A DNA stretch of 64,000 nucleotides from Haematococcus lacustris (lineage: Eukaryota > Chlorophyta > Chlorophyceae > Chlamydomonadales > Haematococcaceae): the NCBI GenBank assembly GCA_030144725.1, contig JASKMD010000003.1, forward strand, positions 12,031,576 to 12,095,575, written 5' to 3'. The notes beneath the pieces are model-generated. The model was not told the DNA's origin, did not search any database, and was given only the letters and a program-made list of their open reading frames with translations. Each line of letters opens with the position of its first letter. The stretch's first letter is position 1. Below, piece after piece: positions 9,096-20,052 of the stretch. The position numbers and the translations under genes are program-made.

Positions 9096-12000
9096 CTATA
9101 CCTTCGTGATCGTAGGTACAAGAGCAATGTATTGATAGGAAACTGGCTTGAGGAGCGAGAGCTTAGGCGGACCCGGCTCAAAGATGTCTTAACCAAGAGG
9201 GCGACGGGGACGCTGAAGCAGGATGCGTGCGTGCTGCGCTCTATGCTCTGTGGAACAACCTCGGACATGTCGCCAGGTTGAATGCTGTCATGCGCCATGC
9301 AGGTACCATCAACGACTGGGTGTGGCCCTCCAAGAGGTAGAGCTGGTGACAGCAGCTAACGATGGCTACGTCCATTTTGGAGACGTGCTGCAGTGCGTCC
9401 ATTTGGAAAGCGGCAGCGTCCTGGCATGCGATGTCGGTGATGCAGACATGCGGCCTGGTGAACTTAGTTGTGCTGCCACAGCCGCACCTCAGCTCACAGC
9501 ACCATGTGCTCGCAACTGCCTAATCCTCCTGAAATACCAGCCTCCACCTAATAGCACTTCAGAGCCAGAGTTTGATGGCGACATTCTTCGGTACGGCCAA
9601 AAGGTCAGAATAGCATGTGAGTATCAGCACCTTGACCCTCACTAGGGCCCACCTTGACGTAGACCACTAGGCGTGGTCCACCAGAGAACGGTGTTGTCTG
9701 TGTGGAGTGCCCATGCACTTGGCATGCGCATGTCATACACATGGCATACCCATGGGCATGGTCGCCTAACACCTATACTATTGCCTGACCCAGAGGGCTA
9801 TGATGTAGAGTTGGCATGACCTGCATGCACTAACCGTAAGCTGATAACAGCTCAAAGGGGGGCTCACACACTACTGTGCCCCAGCAGGCTGCTGGTGCTG
9901 GTGCTGCTGGGCCTTAGGTGGCTTGTCTCGCACGCGCTTGTAACCCAGGCCAGGGTACTCCTTGCCCTTGGCTGGCAGCTTCCCCTGCTCTGGCCAGTAG
10001 CACAGCTCCAGTGGGCGCAACCTGCTCTCCCCAATGCGCTGCATGTTCAATGCTGCATTGCAGTCCCGGTCTACCCACCTGCCTGGCTGTGGTGCTGGCT
10101 TGGCTTTAGCAGCCTTGCCCTTGCCCTGGCCTTCCCAACGATCTCACTGCAGCATGCAAGGAGCTTCACTCTGCCCAGCCTGCTCCTTGTGTGGGGATTG
10201 GATCGCACTCTACGGACCTCACTCACTCCCACACTGGGCCCCTCGTCACCCTTGATAACGATAGGAAAGGAAGGACAGATAGCAGATAGCAGTACAATTA
10301 GAGTGCGGGCATGAGGGGAGCGGAGCAGCCACAAGGCCCACCTCCCTTGGCCCTGCCTGTGTGGTGCCTGACGCAGGCCACCCCTTTGCAACGGGTCAGC
10401 CATTGGACTCAGCAGGCGGGCCCAGGCCCCTGTGCCTGTTCTCTAAGCCAGTCTCCACCACCCACTGTGCAAAGTACAGCCGCAGCCAGCTGGTGGGGTT
10501 CACGTACAAGCAGACATACGACACAGGTAAGACCAACAGGCCACCTCCACCCTCACTGCCACCACCTTGACCACCACCACTACCTGCATGCTGCCATGGG
10601 CACCTGTGCCTCAGTGCCAGGAGGCTTCAGCTGGCTCCTCCTGCCTAGCCTGGAAAGAATAACAACGACTATGCTCTCGTCGTTGGGCGTGTGGAGGAGA
10701 GTAGCCTTGTGGCATGCCCTTGCTACCCTCCCACCAGAGAAGGGCCTGGCCTGGCCTGAATCATGCCTGTGCAGCCCAGCCTACACCAAGTTGGATGGCA
10801 CTGTGAAGCCAACACATAACACACCACAACCTGGACCAGCTCGTGCTGTGGGCACATACCTCATGTGCATCTGTGCTTTGAAGCTGAGACGTAGCTAGGC
10901 TATTCCTGCTAAGCCTGACGTGAATCAGCTCTGTGTAGCCCAGCTCAAGTAAGCCCAACCAAACACGCCTCACCCCAGACCAGCCCAGCTGCGAGAGGGG
11001 TCCGACGGCTCCTGCTGTTGCGTGCTTGCTTGCAGTGTGGGAGGTGGTCACGCCTGAGCCTGCTGAGCGGGCGCTGTCTGTCGGGCTGGAGGTGCTGGCT
11101 GGCGCCCCCATCCTGCTGCTGCACTGTGCCACACAGAAGCCCCTGTTGGTGAGTGATGTGCCGGCACCACTGCCGCTTGACGCATTACTCACCCCTCTGC
11201 CCCCGTCAGCCTCACTTGTCCTTTGCCCCTTGCGCACGTCAGCATGTCAGCTTGCTTGGGCGCAATCGCACGGTTCTTGTGCTTCGTAGTAGACGGCAGC
11301 AGGACAGACGTCTCTGACATGACGAGGGTAAGCACGCAGGTCAGCACGGCTGACTTCACGGCAATGGCTGCCCCTTGTGCAAGTTTGCCCCTTGCACATG
11401 TCAGCTGTCCCTTGAGCATTTCAGCATTGCATAGATAAAAATAAAATGTGAACGAGTAGTTGTTATGCTAGGTTCAGGCCTGCCTGCTTCTGCTGGTGGT
11501 GGTGGTGGTGATGGCAACATAGTGTGGCAGGTGGACCTCATGGTAAGCAGTCCAGCGCACCTCCCTGACTCACCCCGCCTCATAGCCTGTATCTTGAGCG
11601 ATGCCATTGCTAGCTCCCAGATATCGGCTGGATGCCTGCACTGTCCTGCTTGCCTGGAGCCACCTCTGCCATCCCTGTGGCCACTGCCTGCACCCCAGGC
11701 TGATGTCGGCCAAAAGTACCCCAACGACTTCGGCATCGAGTTTGAGCTGTCCGCCCGCGTGAATGGCAGCAAGGGCTTGAAGCTGGCCTTGGAGCAAAGC
11801 AGCAAGGGGCTACTGAAGGGCACGCTGAGGAAGGGCGAGCACAGCGACACATTCTGGGCCTTCATGGCAGGCGACAAGGTGGCACGGCTGCCGGAGCCAG
11901 AGTGGGTGCCAGGCGGTTGAGGAGGGGGAGGAGCAGGGGAGGAGGGTGGATGCCGGGGGCCAGGGGGTGTGAGAGGGGTGACCACCCACCTCAGCCTAAG

Positions 12001-12817
12001 GTGTGCCAGGCAGTCGGTGTGTAAGGGGCAGCGGCTTGGGTTGTAGTGGGATAGACAGCTGCATGATCACTGGGTCATACACCATGAAGCAAACCTCACT
12101 TGAGAAGCTCACTACCTCACCTCCGACCCTCAGCCCCCTCTCCCTCCCCTTGCCTGCGCCTATGCCTCCCCTTCGCCCGCTATCAGCTCATGGCCCTCCC
12201 CAAACACAGACGCGCCCATGTCCCAGCCCGCACTCCCGTCACCTCCTGCAGTTTCAGTCTAGCCCAGCCTGCACTACTCACGCCCTGCCCAGCTTCCATG
12301 CTCCCATCTGCCATCTGCTATTAGGAAGTAAACGCTCGGGTTAGACGATCCATTATTATACCTGAGAGTGTGTCAGATCTACAGACCTAGATCAAAGTTC
12401 AAACTGAGACGTGCATGAATCTATGCAGATCAGCCAAACCCTAGCAGCAATACCATGCTGGCGATGCCATGTTGTGAGGGTGATGACGCCCGCTCCCGCA
12501 GATCGCGTTCCAGCCCTGCCTCTCAGGAGGCGCTCCATGCGGTGGTTGAGGAGCTGCTGGCCGCCCCTGGTGGCATCGCCTCGCTGGAGCGCAAGCTGCT
12601 GACCTGGTCCACCACACAATCTCAACTGCCCAGTGAGGAGCTGCTGATGCTGCTCAGGCAGGTCGGGCTACACACCGTGGACCGCCATGCCGCGGCCCTG
12701 GCGGCAGCATTTGAGGTGCCAGCCAAGCCAGGGGTCGTGGATGCCGCGGCCCTGCTGGGGGCACTCAGGGAGGCAGCCGGAGGCAGCAGCAGCCCCCTTC
12801 AGACAGGGAGGGGGTGA
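9096..12817 (+). CDS. CFAP161: Cilia- and flagella-associated protein 161 (FAP161), 5' end incomplete
   Basis: Microtubule inner protein of motile cilia. Exons: 9096(open)-9226 with NVLIGNWLEERELRRTRLKD; 9303-9616 with NDGYVHFGDVLQ, GRN-like ARNCLILLKY and LRYGQKVRIA; 10416-10526 with LFSKPVSTTHCAKYSRSQLV then TYDT; 11036-11148 with VWEVVTPEPAERALSV and LLLHCATQKPLL; 11699-11905 or -11920 with YPNDFGIEFELSA and DTFWAFMAGD. Phases fit at every junction, and spacing agrees with human CFAP161 (I/V-GNW, DGY.H.GD, LRYGQ, HC.T...). The last exon either stops at 11920 or splices (GAGTGG/GTGCCA) to an EF-hand-like exon at about 12527-12817 (LAAPGGIASLERKLLTW...LLRQVGLHTVDRHAAA). The start codon and first exon were not found. 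Intron 2 begins 8 nt before a Fanzor fragment. Confidence 0.5.
9625..10124 (-). mobile_element. Fanzor/TnpB element 3' fragment in CFAP161 intron (copy A)
   Basis: About 500 bp closely similar to 13400-13855. On the minus strand it holds the last 84 codons of a TnpB-like ORF (10124-9871, uninterrupted, TAG at 9871-9873) with GRWVDRDCNAALNMQRIGES (RuvC-III DRDxNAA motif), RPLELCYWPEQGKLPAKG, KEYPGLGYKRVRDKPPKAQQ and a Gln/His tail. A further 246 bp lies beyond the stop and ends sharply at 9625. It has a 33-bp expansion relative to copy B around 9713-9750. The 5' side is truncated at 10124. It cannot make a nuclease. Confidence 0.5.
10125..10415. other. Remainder of CFAP161 intron 2
   Basis: No gene; ends with the acceptor CAGCAG before exon 3. 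Confidence 0.5.
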
Positions 12818-12945
12818 CCCAGCAGCAGCAGCAGCCTCCCCCTTCAGACAGGGAGGGGGTGACCCAGCAGCAGCAGCCTCATTTAGACAGGGAGGGGGTG
12901 ACCCAGCAGCAGCAGCAGCCCCCTTCAGACAGGGAGGGGTCCACG
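12790..12945. repeat. About 45-bp VNTR, 4 units, at the CFAP161 3' end
   Basis: Units of CAGCAGCAGCAGCC...TTCAGACAGGGAGGGGGTGACCC. The TGA that ends the EF-hand-like frame (12815-12817) lies in the first unit and recurs in later units. Confidence 0.5.
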
Positions 12946-13399
12946 GGGCTCACGCACCCACTGCCGCTGATGCTGCCAGTGGCAGGCAGCAACGACTTGA
13001 GGTGGCCTGTGTTTTGAAGGCAAAACTTAGCTTTCTTGGTTGTCCTGCACCAACCCCTTGCATGACTGCAGAAAGCTATGCTGTACATGATGACTTGTGG
13101 TGACTCCCTCCTCAACAGCGGCTAGGGTCCTCCTCGACAGTGGCTAGGCTAGGCTAGGCTACACAGCAGCCATCCCGTCTGAACTTCACAAGGGTCAATC
13201 TTCACGGTTCGACTTAGATCACTTCAGCGGCGTGGCTATACGCAAGTCGTACGGGGATTGCAAATGTCGCCAATGTCGCTGTCATAAAAACATTGCACAT
13301 AGTCCGCGGCACATCGGTCATCACGGTCACCACCAACCAAACCAAACCACCAAACCCATTCGAGGAGGGGTGGTCTCATGGCTACTTGTGCATGCTGAC
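12946..13399. other. Intergenic, nothing recognised
   Basis: Contains a GGCTAGGCTAGGCTA short repeat at 13141-13160 and a CCAAACCAAACC stretch at 13330-13350. No coding signal. Confidence 0.5.
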
Positions 13400-13610
13400 C
13401 AGCACCTCGACCCTCACTAAGGCCCACCTTGACGTAGACCACTAGGCGTGGTCACTACAATACGGTGTTGTCTGTGTGGAGTTCCCATGCACATGGGCAT
13501 GGTCGCCTACCACCTACACTATTGCCTGACCCAGAGGGCTATGATGTAGAGTTGGCATGACCTGCATGCACTGATCGTAAGCTAATAACAGCTCAAGATG
13601 GGGGGCACAC
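13400..13610 (-). ncRNA. Conserved 3' segment of Fanzor copies, possible guide-RNA scaffold
   Basis: Shared with 9625-9880 at high identity beyond the ORF stop. TnpB and Fanzor elements encode their guide RNA at this position, overlapping the element's 3' end. That role here is inference; structure and transcription are untested. Confidence 0.5.
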
Positions 13611-14548
13611 ACTGCTGTGCCCCAGCAGGCTGCTGCTGCTGCTGGGCCTTGGATGGCTTGTCTCGCACCCGCTTGTAGCCCAGGCCAGGGTACTCTTTGC
13701 CCTTGGCTGGCAGCTTCCCCTGCTCTGGCCAGTAGCACAGCTCCAATGGGCTCAACCTGCTCTCCCCAATGCGCTGCATGTTCAATGCTGTGTTGCAGTC
13801 CCGATCTACCCACCTGCCTGGCTGTGGTGCTGGCTTGGCTTTAGCAGCCTTGCCCTTGTTGCGCTTGGCTGGCAGGGGGGTGCTGGGCCCTGGCTCTGAG
13901 GCTGTTGGCTGTGTGGCTGCCTGGCTGCTGCATGGGGCCTGTGGGGGCTTGCGTGGAGTAAATACTGGGCACCACATCATGCCCCGCACTGGCTGGTCAC
14001 GCTTCTGGCTCCAGGCTGGGCGCAGCAGGCGCTGTTGCACCTGCCCTGCTTTGGGCTTCCAGTCTGCAGGCCTGGTGGCCCTGCACTTGTTCAGCTGCCT
14101 CTCACAGGGCTGCTGGCCATTCACCGCTGAGCTGACCCGGGTGGTGCGGTGCTCATCCACAAGCACCACCCTGCCCCGCCGCTGGTCTGTGCCCCTGGGC
14201 CTGCACACCACCTTGCAGCAGGCACGCAGCACCGCATCAGCACCGCCCTTCCCTCCGGGTGCCAATGCCAGCTGCTCCAAAGAACACCACCAGGCGCTTG
14301 GCACGCCCATGGCGCTTTATGGCCACCTCCGCCATCGCTTTCTCCAACTGCAGCCATGCACACAAGGCACACACAGGGTGGCTGACATGGTGGCATCATG
14401 GCTTCATGCCCAAGGCTTCATGCACCAAGGCTTCATGCCCAACCCACCACCTCTCAGTACATAACCCTCCCAACCACCCTCACCTTCTTGAAGAACTTCT
14501 CCAGCGCCCGGTCCTGGGCTCCGTACAGCCGCAGCCGGCAAGCAAGCG
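13400..14548 (-). mobile_element. Fanzor/TnpB-like element with nuclease pseudogene (copy B)
   Basis: Minus-strand protein order: RLRLYGAQDRALEKFFKK ending at a GTGAGG donor (14484); an intron to about 14365; WLQLEKAMAEVAIKRHGRAK then RLVVFFGAAGIG; a frameshift near 14240; GGADAVLRACCKVVCRPRG; RVVLVDEHRTTRVSSAVNGQ (RuvC-II-like Glu, T-S motif); DWKPKAGQVQQRLLRPAWSQ; RDQPVRGMMWCP; a low-complexity Ala/Pro/Lys linker; WVDRDCNTALNMQRIGES (RuvC-III Asp); YPGLGYKRVRDKP. The VDE-(R/N)TS and DRDxNAAxN pair is the signature of TnpB and its eukaryotic Fanzor relatives. The N-terminus with the first RuvC Asp is not present. The 3' segment 13400-13610 is shared with copy A. Family call is moderate; I cannot run a search. 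Confidence 0.5.
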
Positions 14549-15174
14549 AGCAGCCTCACAATGTAAGATATGTCCCACTCTGTCCTGCTGCTATGTGCCA
14601 CGATGTGAAATGGAAGAAGAGTGCGGCGGAGTCCAGGCAGGGGAAGCAAGGGCGGCTTGACGCAGATGACGAAGTGGGCTGGATGGGTGATGACCCTAAC
14701 TGTTGAGGAGTTGTGCTGTTGCTGTCTCCAAGGGAGAGGCAAGGCCGGCCTGTACAGCTAATGGCTGGCCTATGGTGGGAGCAGCTCACTGTGAGTTGCC
14801 CAGTCGTCTGCATATTCCCATATCTTTATTTGCCTCATAATCATGTATTTATTTGTGCTTAAGGACGCTATAAATCAATTGTGGTTTAGTGAAACCCCCT
14901 ACAGCCAAGCATGTTGTTCCTTGTTGAATGAGTTATGTTTGTCTGAAAGCTGGGAGTTGTCGCGAGCTATCTCAAATGGAGCTACTTGCCACACTCTCTT
15001 GTGAATGTCAGTTGCACAACAACACCAGCCAACCTCTCTTGTGTTTGTCAATTGCACAACAACACCCACAACACAAAACAAAAACACCCCCCCGCAGGAT
15101 AGCAGTGCACAATACCTGGCTGCCATAGAGGCCCAGGGTAAGGATGTTACGAGACGTCCGGTGACGGTGACGGA
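14549..15174. other. Intergenic, no supported gene
   Basis: Two imperfect 40-bp direct repeats at 14990-15068 (TTGTG...GTCA.TTGCACAACAACACC). AT-richer than its surroundings at 14815-14900. Confidence 0.5.
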
Positions 15175-15369
15175 GGGCCTGTTCGCGGTCGCGGTCGCTT
15201 CAAAATTTCCTCTCCTAACCGCTACGCTTTTTGGCCGCCCGCACGACTGGCGGCTGCTCTCACTGGTCTGACCCCATAGGATTCTTCTGTGCTATGGCAG
15301 CAGCCCTGGGAGTGGTTCAGCGCTGCAAATGGGTTCAGTTATGGGGCCTCACACGGCCGAGGTGATATT

Positions 15370-15425
15370 CAAATTGCTCCTTTTGCTCGGCCCGAGCAAA
15401 CAGGCCGAGCAAAAGGAGCAATTTG
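15370..15425. repeat. Perfect 23-bp inverted repeat with 10-nt loop
   Basis: Arms 15370-15392 and 15403-15425 are exact complements. A weaker version of the same hairpin is present at about 4955-5025 in the nested Harbinger, so it is a property of the element. Confidence 0.5.
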
Positions 15426-15776
15426 AAAATAATCTCTTTCACACGCACGTGCCCGTGGCCGCGCTGCTCAACAGCCCAACATGGAGGGACTGCTGGTGGA
15501 GGCAAATGCCATGGCATTGGCATTCCTCATAGCTGGAGGGGTGCAGCCCACGACGGTGCCGCCGGAGGAGATGCGTCTCCTCCAGGGGCGATGCCTGCAA
15601 GTCGTGGTGCAGCAGAAGCAGCAGATGCAAGCGCAGCAGATGCAGCAGCTGCAGCAGTCGCCACTGGCGGCGTCGTCGCTTGCACGTCAGACAGCGCAGA
15701 TGCTCCAAACACAAATCCCAGGGCCTGACACACCTCGCGCAGCCCCAAACCCGCCTTTTGCAACAGCCTTACATTG

Positions 15777-15834
15777 GTCTGAGCTGAGCTGACATTTGTC
15801 TGAGCTGAGCTGACATTTGTCTGAGCTGAGCTGA
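15777..15834. repeat. 21-bp tandem repeat x 2.7
   Basis: GTCTGAGCTGAGCTGACATTT units inside the truncated Harbinger copy. Confidence 0.5.
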
Positions 15835-16092
15835 CGGGTCTTGATGCGTGGGCGCTGTTTGTAAACTTTGATAACTTTTGATGGCTTAATCGAGTCTGAG
15901 CCTTACATTTGTCTGAGCCGCTGAGATGCGGGGTTGCGGCGGGCTGCCTGCGAAGTGGTGGGCGCATGCATACTCACACAGCTCTCCCTTCGAATTCGTG
16001 CAGCTGCAGGTAGAGGAGAAACAGCCTTACATTGGAATCGAACCCGGCCTCAGAAAACCGCACCACGTCACACTTCTCAGAGGGGTTATGAA

Positions 16093-16834
16093 GGAAGGAC
16101 AGGCAGCTTCAATCGAGGCTCAAACAAGCATGGTGGTGTTGCATGAGCTGTGCCAGCTGCCCTTGCATTTCCACTGGCTGAGGTCCATGTGTCACATGTG
16201 GAAGGGCCTAGAGGCTGCTTTTAGTGGCAGCAGCACGTGAAGCTGGCAGCCTGGCCACATCTATCACATGTGTTGGTCCACATAACTTCTCATGTACTTA
16301 GTGGAGCTGCTCCCCACGCATCTGCACCCTCTCACGCCGCTGCACCTCGTGCTAGGTTGATCTCCATGCGGTGGCAGCAGCGGTGGCAGGCCTACATGCA
16401 GGATCCTAGCACGGCCGATACTACGATTAGGGGGATTCCTTTGCAATGTGTACATAAATGCAGTAACATACATCACAACACATCACAACACAATTGAAAA
16501 CAATTCAACGCTTACCTAGACGTTCGCTGTCCCGCTCAGCAAGCTCACGGCCACCGCCAGCGCGCCCTGCGTTTTGATCAACTACATCCTGAGCAAGGTC
16601 GAGGGTTCTGCCAGTGCGAGCGCGCTGGACGCAATGGCAAGATTACAAACCTGCCGGCCGCGGGTGACAAACCGGGTATCCAGCTCAGCCTAACCGCCAC
16701 AGGGGTAGGAACAAAGATAAAGGCACGTTTGTCAGCATCAAAGCGTTACAAAGCATCAACGCCCACCCGCCTGCCTGCACTGCACTCTGGACGCCGCGCG
16801 GCCCGCCTTTCTAACCCGCCTGCTGCACTCCGCC
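16093..16834 (+). promoter_or_regulatory. 5' flank of the GFY unit (repeated before every copy)
   Basis: Presumed promoter and 5' UTR. It includes a CACATCACAACACATCACAACACA motif at 16470-16492, partly deleted in unit 7, and an open stretch of about 60 codons without ATG (16518-16693, ...CVLINYILSKVEGSASASAL...) kept open in all copies. No TATA box is obvious. The repeated 60-codon frame starting GACCCATGACTGC upstream (for example 19217-19399) is probably not coding. Confidence 0.5.
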
Positions 16835-18537
16835 ATGGCCGCATTCAAAGACAATGTGCCATCCAGCAGCGCCAGTGGTGAGGGCGCCAAACTGGGCGCG
16901 GGCCGCCGATAGGCTTGCATTCGGATTAGATAGTTTTGTGCAAGCTTTGGCCCAGGATGCAGGATAGCGGGTAGGGTATAGGTGTCTAACTGCACAGCCT
17001 ACGATGGCTCATGCTGTCAATGTTGCTCCGTGCAGAGGACAATGCCGAGCGCGGTGTTACGATGGCTGCCTTCACGCCCATCCCTCGTCCAGCTGGTGTG
17101 CGCGGCAATCCTGGGCCGTTCGGCTTGCTGTGAGTGAACCGAGACTTGGGCGGGTCAACTCAGCAGTACATCCGGAGGGGCTTTAGCACTGCAACATGGG
17201 TGTTGTTGTGGCGCTGGGCCTCACCAAGATAGTGCCATCATCTGACTGCTGTTGGTGCTCCATCCCTCGCCATCCCCAGGTGCTTCGGCATGACCACCTG
17301 CATGCTGATGTTCGTGACCACCACCTGGAGCTCTGCAGTGAGTTGCAGCAAGGAAGCAGGCGCACAGCAGTTTGACCCCGATGCAGCCTGAGTCAGCAGC
17401 AAACACTAGGGAGTGGAGACACAACACCATGCATGTGTTGTGTTTCAGCTGTGCCTAGTGCCCATGCCAGCGCCTGAGCTGCTATGCCTCCTTGCAGGGT
17501 TTCATTCCAGTGGTCATGAGCTACGCCATGTTCTTTGGTGGCGCAGGCCAGCTCATTGCAGGCATATTGGAGGTGAGCAGGCAGGCACAGGGCAGGCAGC
17601 AGCACAGGGCAGGCAGCATCACCTTGCCCTGTGATGGCCTGCCCTGTGAGGTGCACAGACTGCTGACATGCACTGCTTGCCTGCCCTGTGCTGAACATCG
17701 TACTGCCAGGCATGGGCACCCGCAACTTCCCCTGAGCCTGGATCCACACTGCTCCTCGTCCACTGTTGGCATAGCACCCCTGCTACCCCGTGCTGGCCCT
17801 GCCTCAGAGGCTCACCTGGCCGCCTGCACCTGCCCCACTGCCTGTGCAGCTGATCAAGGGCAACACCTTTGCCGGCACCGCCTTCTCCAGCTACGGCTGC
17901 TTCTGGATGGGCTGGTTCCTGTTCAACTACTTTGCCGTGAGCAAGATCACACCCAGCGTGCTGGCTGTGGCCTTGACTGGCGACACGCTGTGGTGCGGGC
18001 TGTGGGGCGTCCTCACCTTCCTGTTCTACATCGTCACGCTGCGCAAGAATGGCTGCCTGCAGGTGAGCGGCTTGGCAGCGGGCTGGGGTTGCAGCACCTG
18101 GGCCGCCTCACTGGGGTGCTGTGGTGGCTGTAGTAGGCTTGCCTGGCTGTGGGTGTGCCTGCTGCCCAGTGGTGCTGTTTAGTAGGAGGGTGGCATACCA
18201 CGTGAAGCAGTGGGGTACCAGCAGTGCTGCAATGCCTCTGGCCAACACCCCTAGGCCAACACCCCTGCTCCTGCCGCCCACCCATTTGCTGCGTTCCACC
18301 CCACCTTGCTCCTGCTGCTGCTGCTGCTGCTGGCTGTGCTCACAGACCATCTTCTTGACCCTGTGGATCACATTCTTCCTGCTGGCCGGAGGCAACTACA
18401 GTGCCCGGTGCAAGGAGGCTGCAGGCTATGTGGGCTTCTTCTGCGGCTCCTCAGCCATCTACGCCGCCATTGCCATGCTGTACCAAGACGAGCTGGGCTG
18501 GACCCTGCCCGGCATGCGCCCCACCAACTTCATTTGA
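16835..18537 (+). CDS. GFY: GPR1/FUN34/SatP-family acetate transporter, copy 1
   Basis: Predicted six-helix acetate/succinate-proton symporter (AceTr family). Green algae use several GFY paralogues for acetate uptake and intracellular transport. Exons: 16835-16877, 17036-17129, 17280-17337, 17498-17572, 17850-18062, 18346-18537. They sum to 675 nt, giving 224 aa. Family motifs: NPGPFGLL (residues 39-46, the NPAPLGL signature), then LCFGMTTCMLMFVTTTW (TM1), SYAMFFGGAGQLIAG (TM2, the FFGG..Q motif), GCFWMGWFLFNYFAV (TM3), LWGVLTFLFYIVTLRK (TM4), LWITFFLLAGGNY (TM5), GYVGFFCGSSAIYAAIAMLY (TM6). The C-terminus is MRPTNFI. The start was chosen as the first ATG, giving exon 1 MAAFKDNVPSSSAS with a phase-1 donor. 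Exon 5 uses donor GTGAGC, unlike GTGTGC in other copies. Frameless ORFs across the introns are shadows. Confidence 0.5.
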
Positions 18538-18729
18538 GGCTGGGCAGAGCTAGGCTCGGACCAGGCAGCCCTGTCAGCGGCCTTGGCCAACCAGGCTGAG
18601 GACCGCCTTCCAGCTCCCTGCCCCTCTTGCTCCCAGGCCCCCTCCTGGCAAAGTGCCCTAGTTTGTGGCAACCCTAGCGACATGGAGAATACAAAGGGGC
18701 AGGCAAGGGGTCAGTTTTGTGAAGAGAAA

Positions 18730-18744
18730 CAGCAGCAGCAGCAG
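18730..18744 (+). repeat. CAG tract, 5 repeats (copy 1, 3' region)
   Basis: Lies 192 bp after the GFY stop; shortest of the seven tracts. Confidence 0.5.
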
Positions 18745-20052
18745 CAATGATAGACATGCGGTCAGATGCAATCTAGTGGTAGTGTATAAGTCAACATACC
18801 TTGCGTTACTCCTGCCGCCTGCATGCAATGACGAAGCTTTGCCCCTTGCTTCGAGGCAGCTGTGCAATCATGGCACCGACAAGGTGGTCTAGAGATAAGG
18901 TTTGGCCTTGTGATGTACGTTCCTTGCTGCCCTGCTCGGGCTTGTGATCCTTCGAAGACAGGATGAGCTTGTATGTTTTTGGTGTCATTCACCGTTTTGG
19001 TCAGTTGCTTGCCAGTGTGATACTTCCATCAAGAGCGTAGGGTGTATTTGATACGGTGTCATGCTGCTTACGATGCAAGGCGTGGATAAGTGGACCCGCA
19101 TGGCTTGCATGAATCTCGTGTGCCCTGTCACTGTAAGTGTGACGAGCCTCAATCTGTAACATGAGAGCAGACCCAACAGCGGTGCCGTACTTGACTAGCA
19201 GCAGCTTGCAACCAACATGAGTTCAACCCATGACTGCCCCACGGCCATTGAGAACATGCCGAGCAATGGTGTGAGATGTAAGTGCTGTCACATGCCCCAC
19301 ACCTTTCACAGGAAGGACAGGCAGCTTCAATCGAGGCTCAAACAAGCATGGTGGTGTTGCATGAGCTGTGCCAGCTGCCCTTGCATTTCCACTGGCTGAG
19401 GTCCATGTGTCACATGTGGAAGGGCCTAGAGGCTGCTTTTAGTGGCAGCAGCACGTGAAGCTGGCAGCCTGGCCACATCTATTACATGTGTTGGTCCACA
19501 TAACTTCTCATGGGCTCAGCGGAGCTGCTCCCCACGCATCTGCACCCTCTCACGCCGCTGCACCTCGTGCTAGGTTGATCCCCATGGCGGTGGCAGCAGC
19601 GGTGGCAGGCCTACATGCAGGACCCTAGCACGGCCGATACTACGAGTAGGGGGAGTCCTTTGCAATGTGTCCATAAATGCAGTAACATACATCACAACAC
19701 ATCACAACACAATTGAAAACAATTCAACGCTTACCTAAACGTTCGCTGTCCCGCTCAGCAAGCTCACGGCCACCGCCAGCGCGCCCTGCGTTTTGATCAA
19801 CTACATCCTGAGCAAGGTCGAGGGTTCTGGCAGTGCAAGCGCGCTGGACGCAATGGCAAGTTTACAAACCTGCCGGCCGCGGGTGACAAATCGGGTATCC
19901 AGCTCAGCCTAACCGCTACAGGGTAGGAACAAAGATAAAGGCACGTTTGTCAGCATCAAAGCGTTACAAAGCATCAACGCCCACCCGCCTGCCTGCACTG
20001 CACTCTGGACGCCGCGCGGCCCGCCTTTCTAACCCGCCTGCTGCACTCCGCA

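Larger units (their letters stand above)
15175..16025. mobile_element. Second Harbinger copy, inverted and truncated
   Basis: Starts with the end sequence GGGCCTGTTCGCGG at 15175. Region 15215-15670 is the inverted counterpart of 4720-5170, and 15925-16020 is the inverted counterpart of about 3970-4070 of the nested element. It contains the accessory ORF start (MEGLLVEANAMALAFLI..., plus strand from 15481) and a scrap of the first transposase exon, with almost all of the transposase lost. The far inverted repeat is missing; homology stops near 16025, just before the transporter array. Confidence 0.5.

Noticed and set aside
13400..14548. Bacterial IS605 contamination
   Set aside because: The ORF is interrupted by a spliceosomal intron and shares family members with clear eukaryotic genes on the same contig.
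16030..16052. Second B-box-like motif (GGTTCGATTCC on the minus strand)
   Set aside because: No matching A-box or T-arm stem.
19217..19399. 60-aa ORF starting MSSTHDCPTAIEN, repeated in every unit
   Set aside because: Repeated only because the unit is repeated; Cys-rich but no motif, and it spans the unit junction 3' of the gene.
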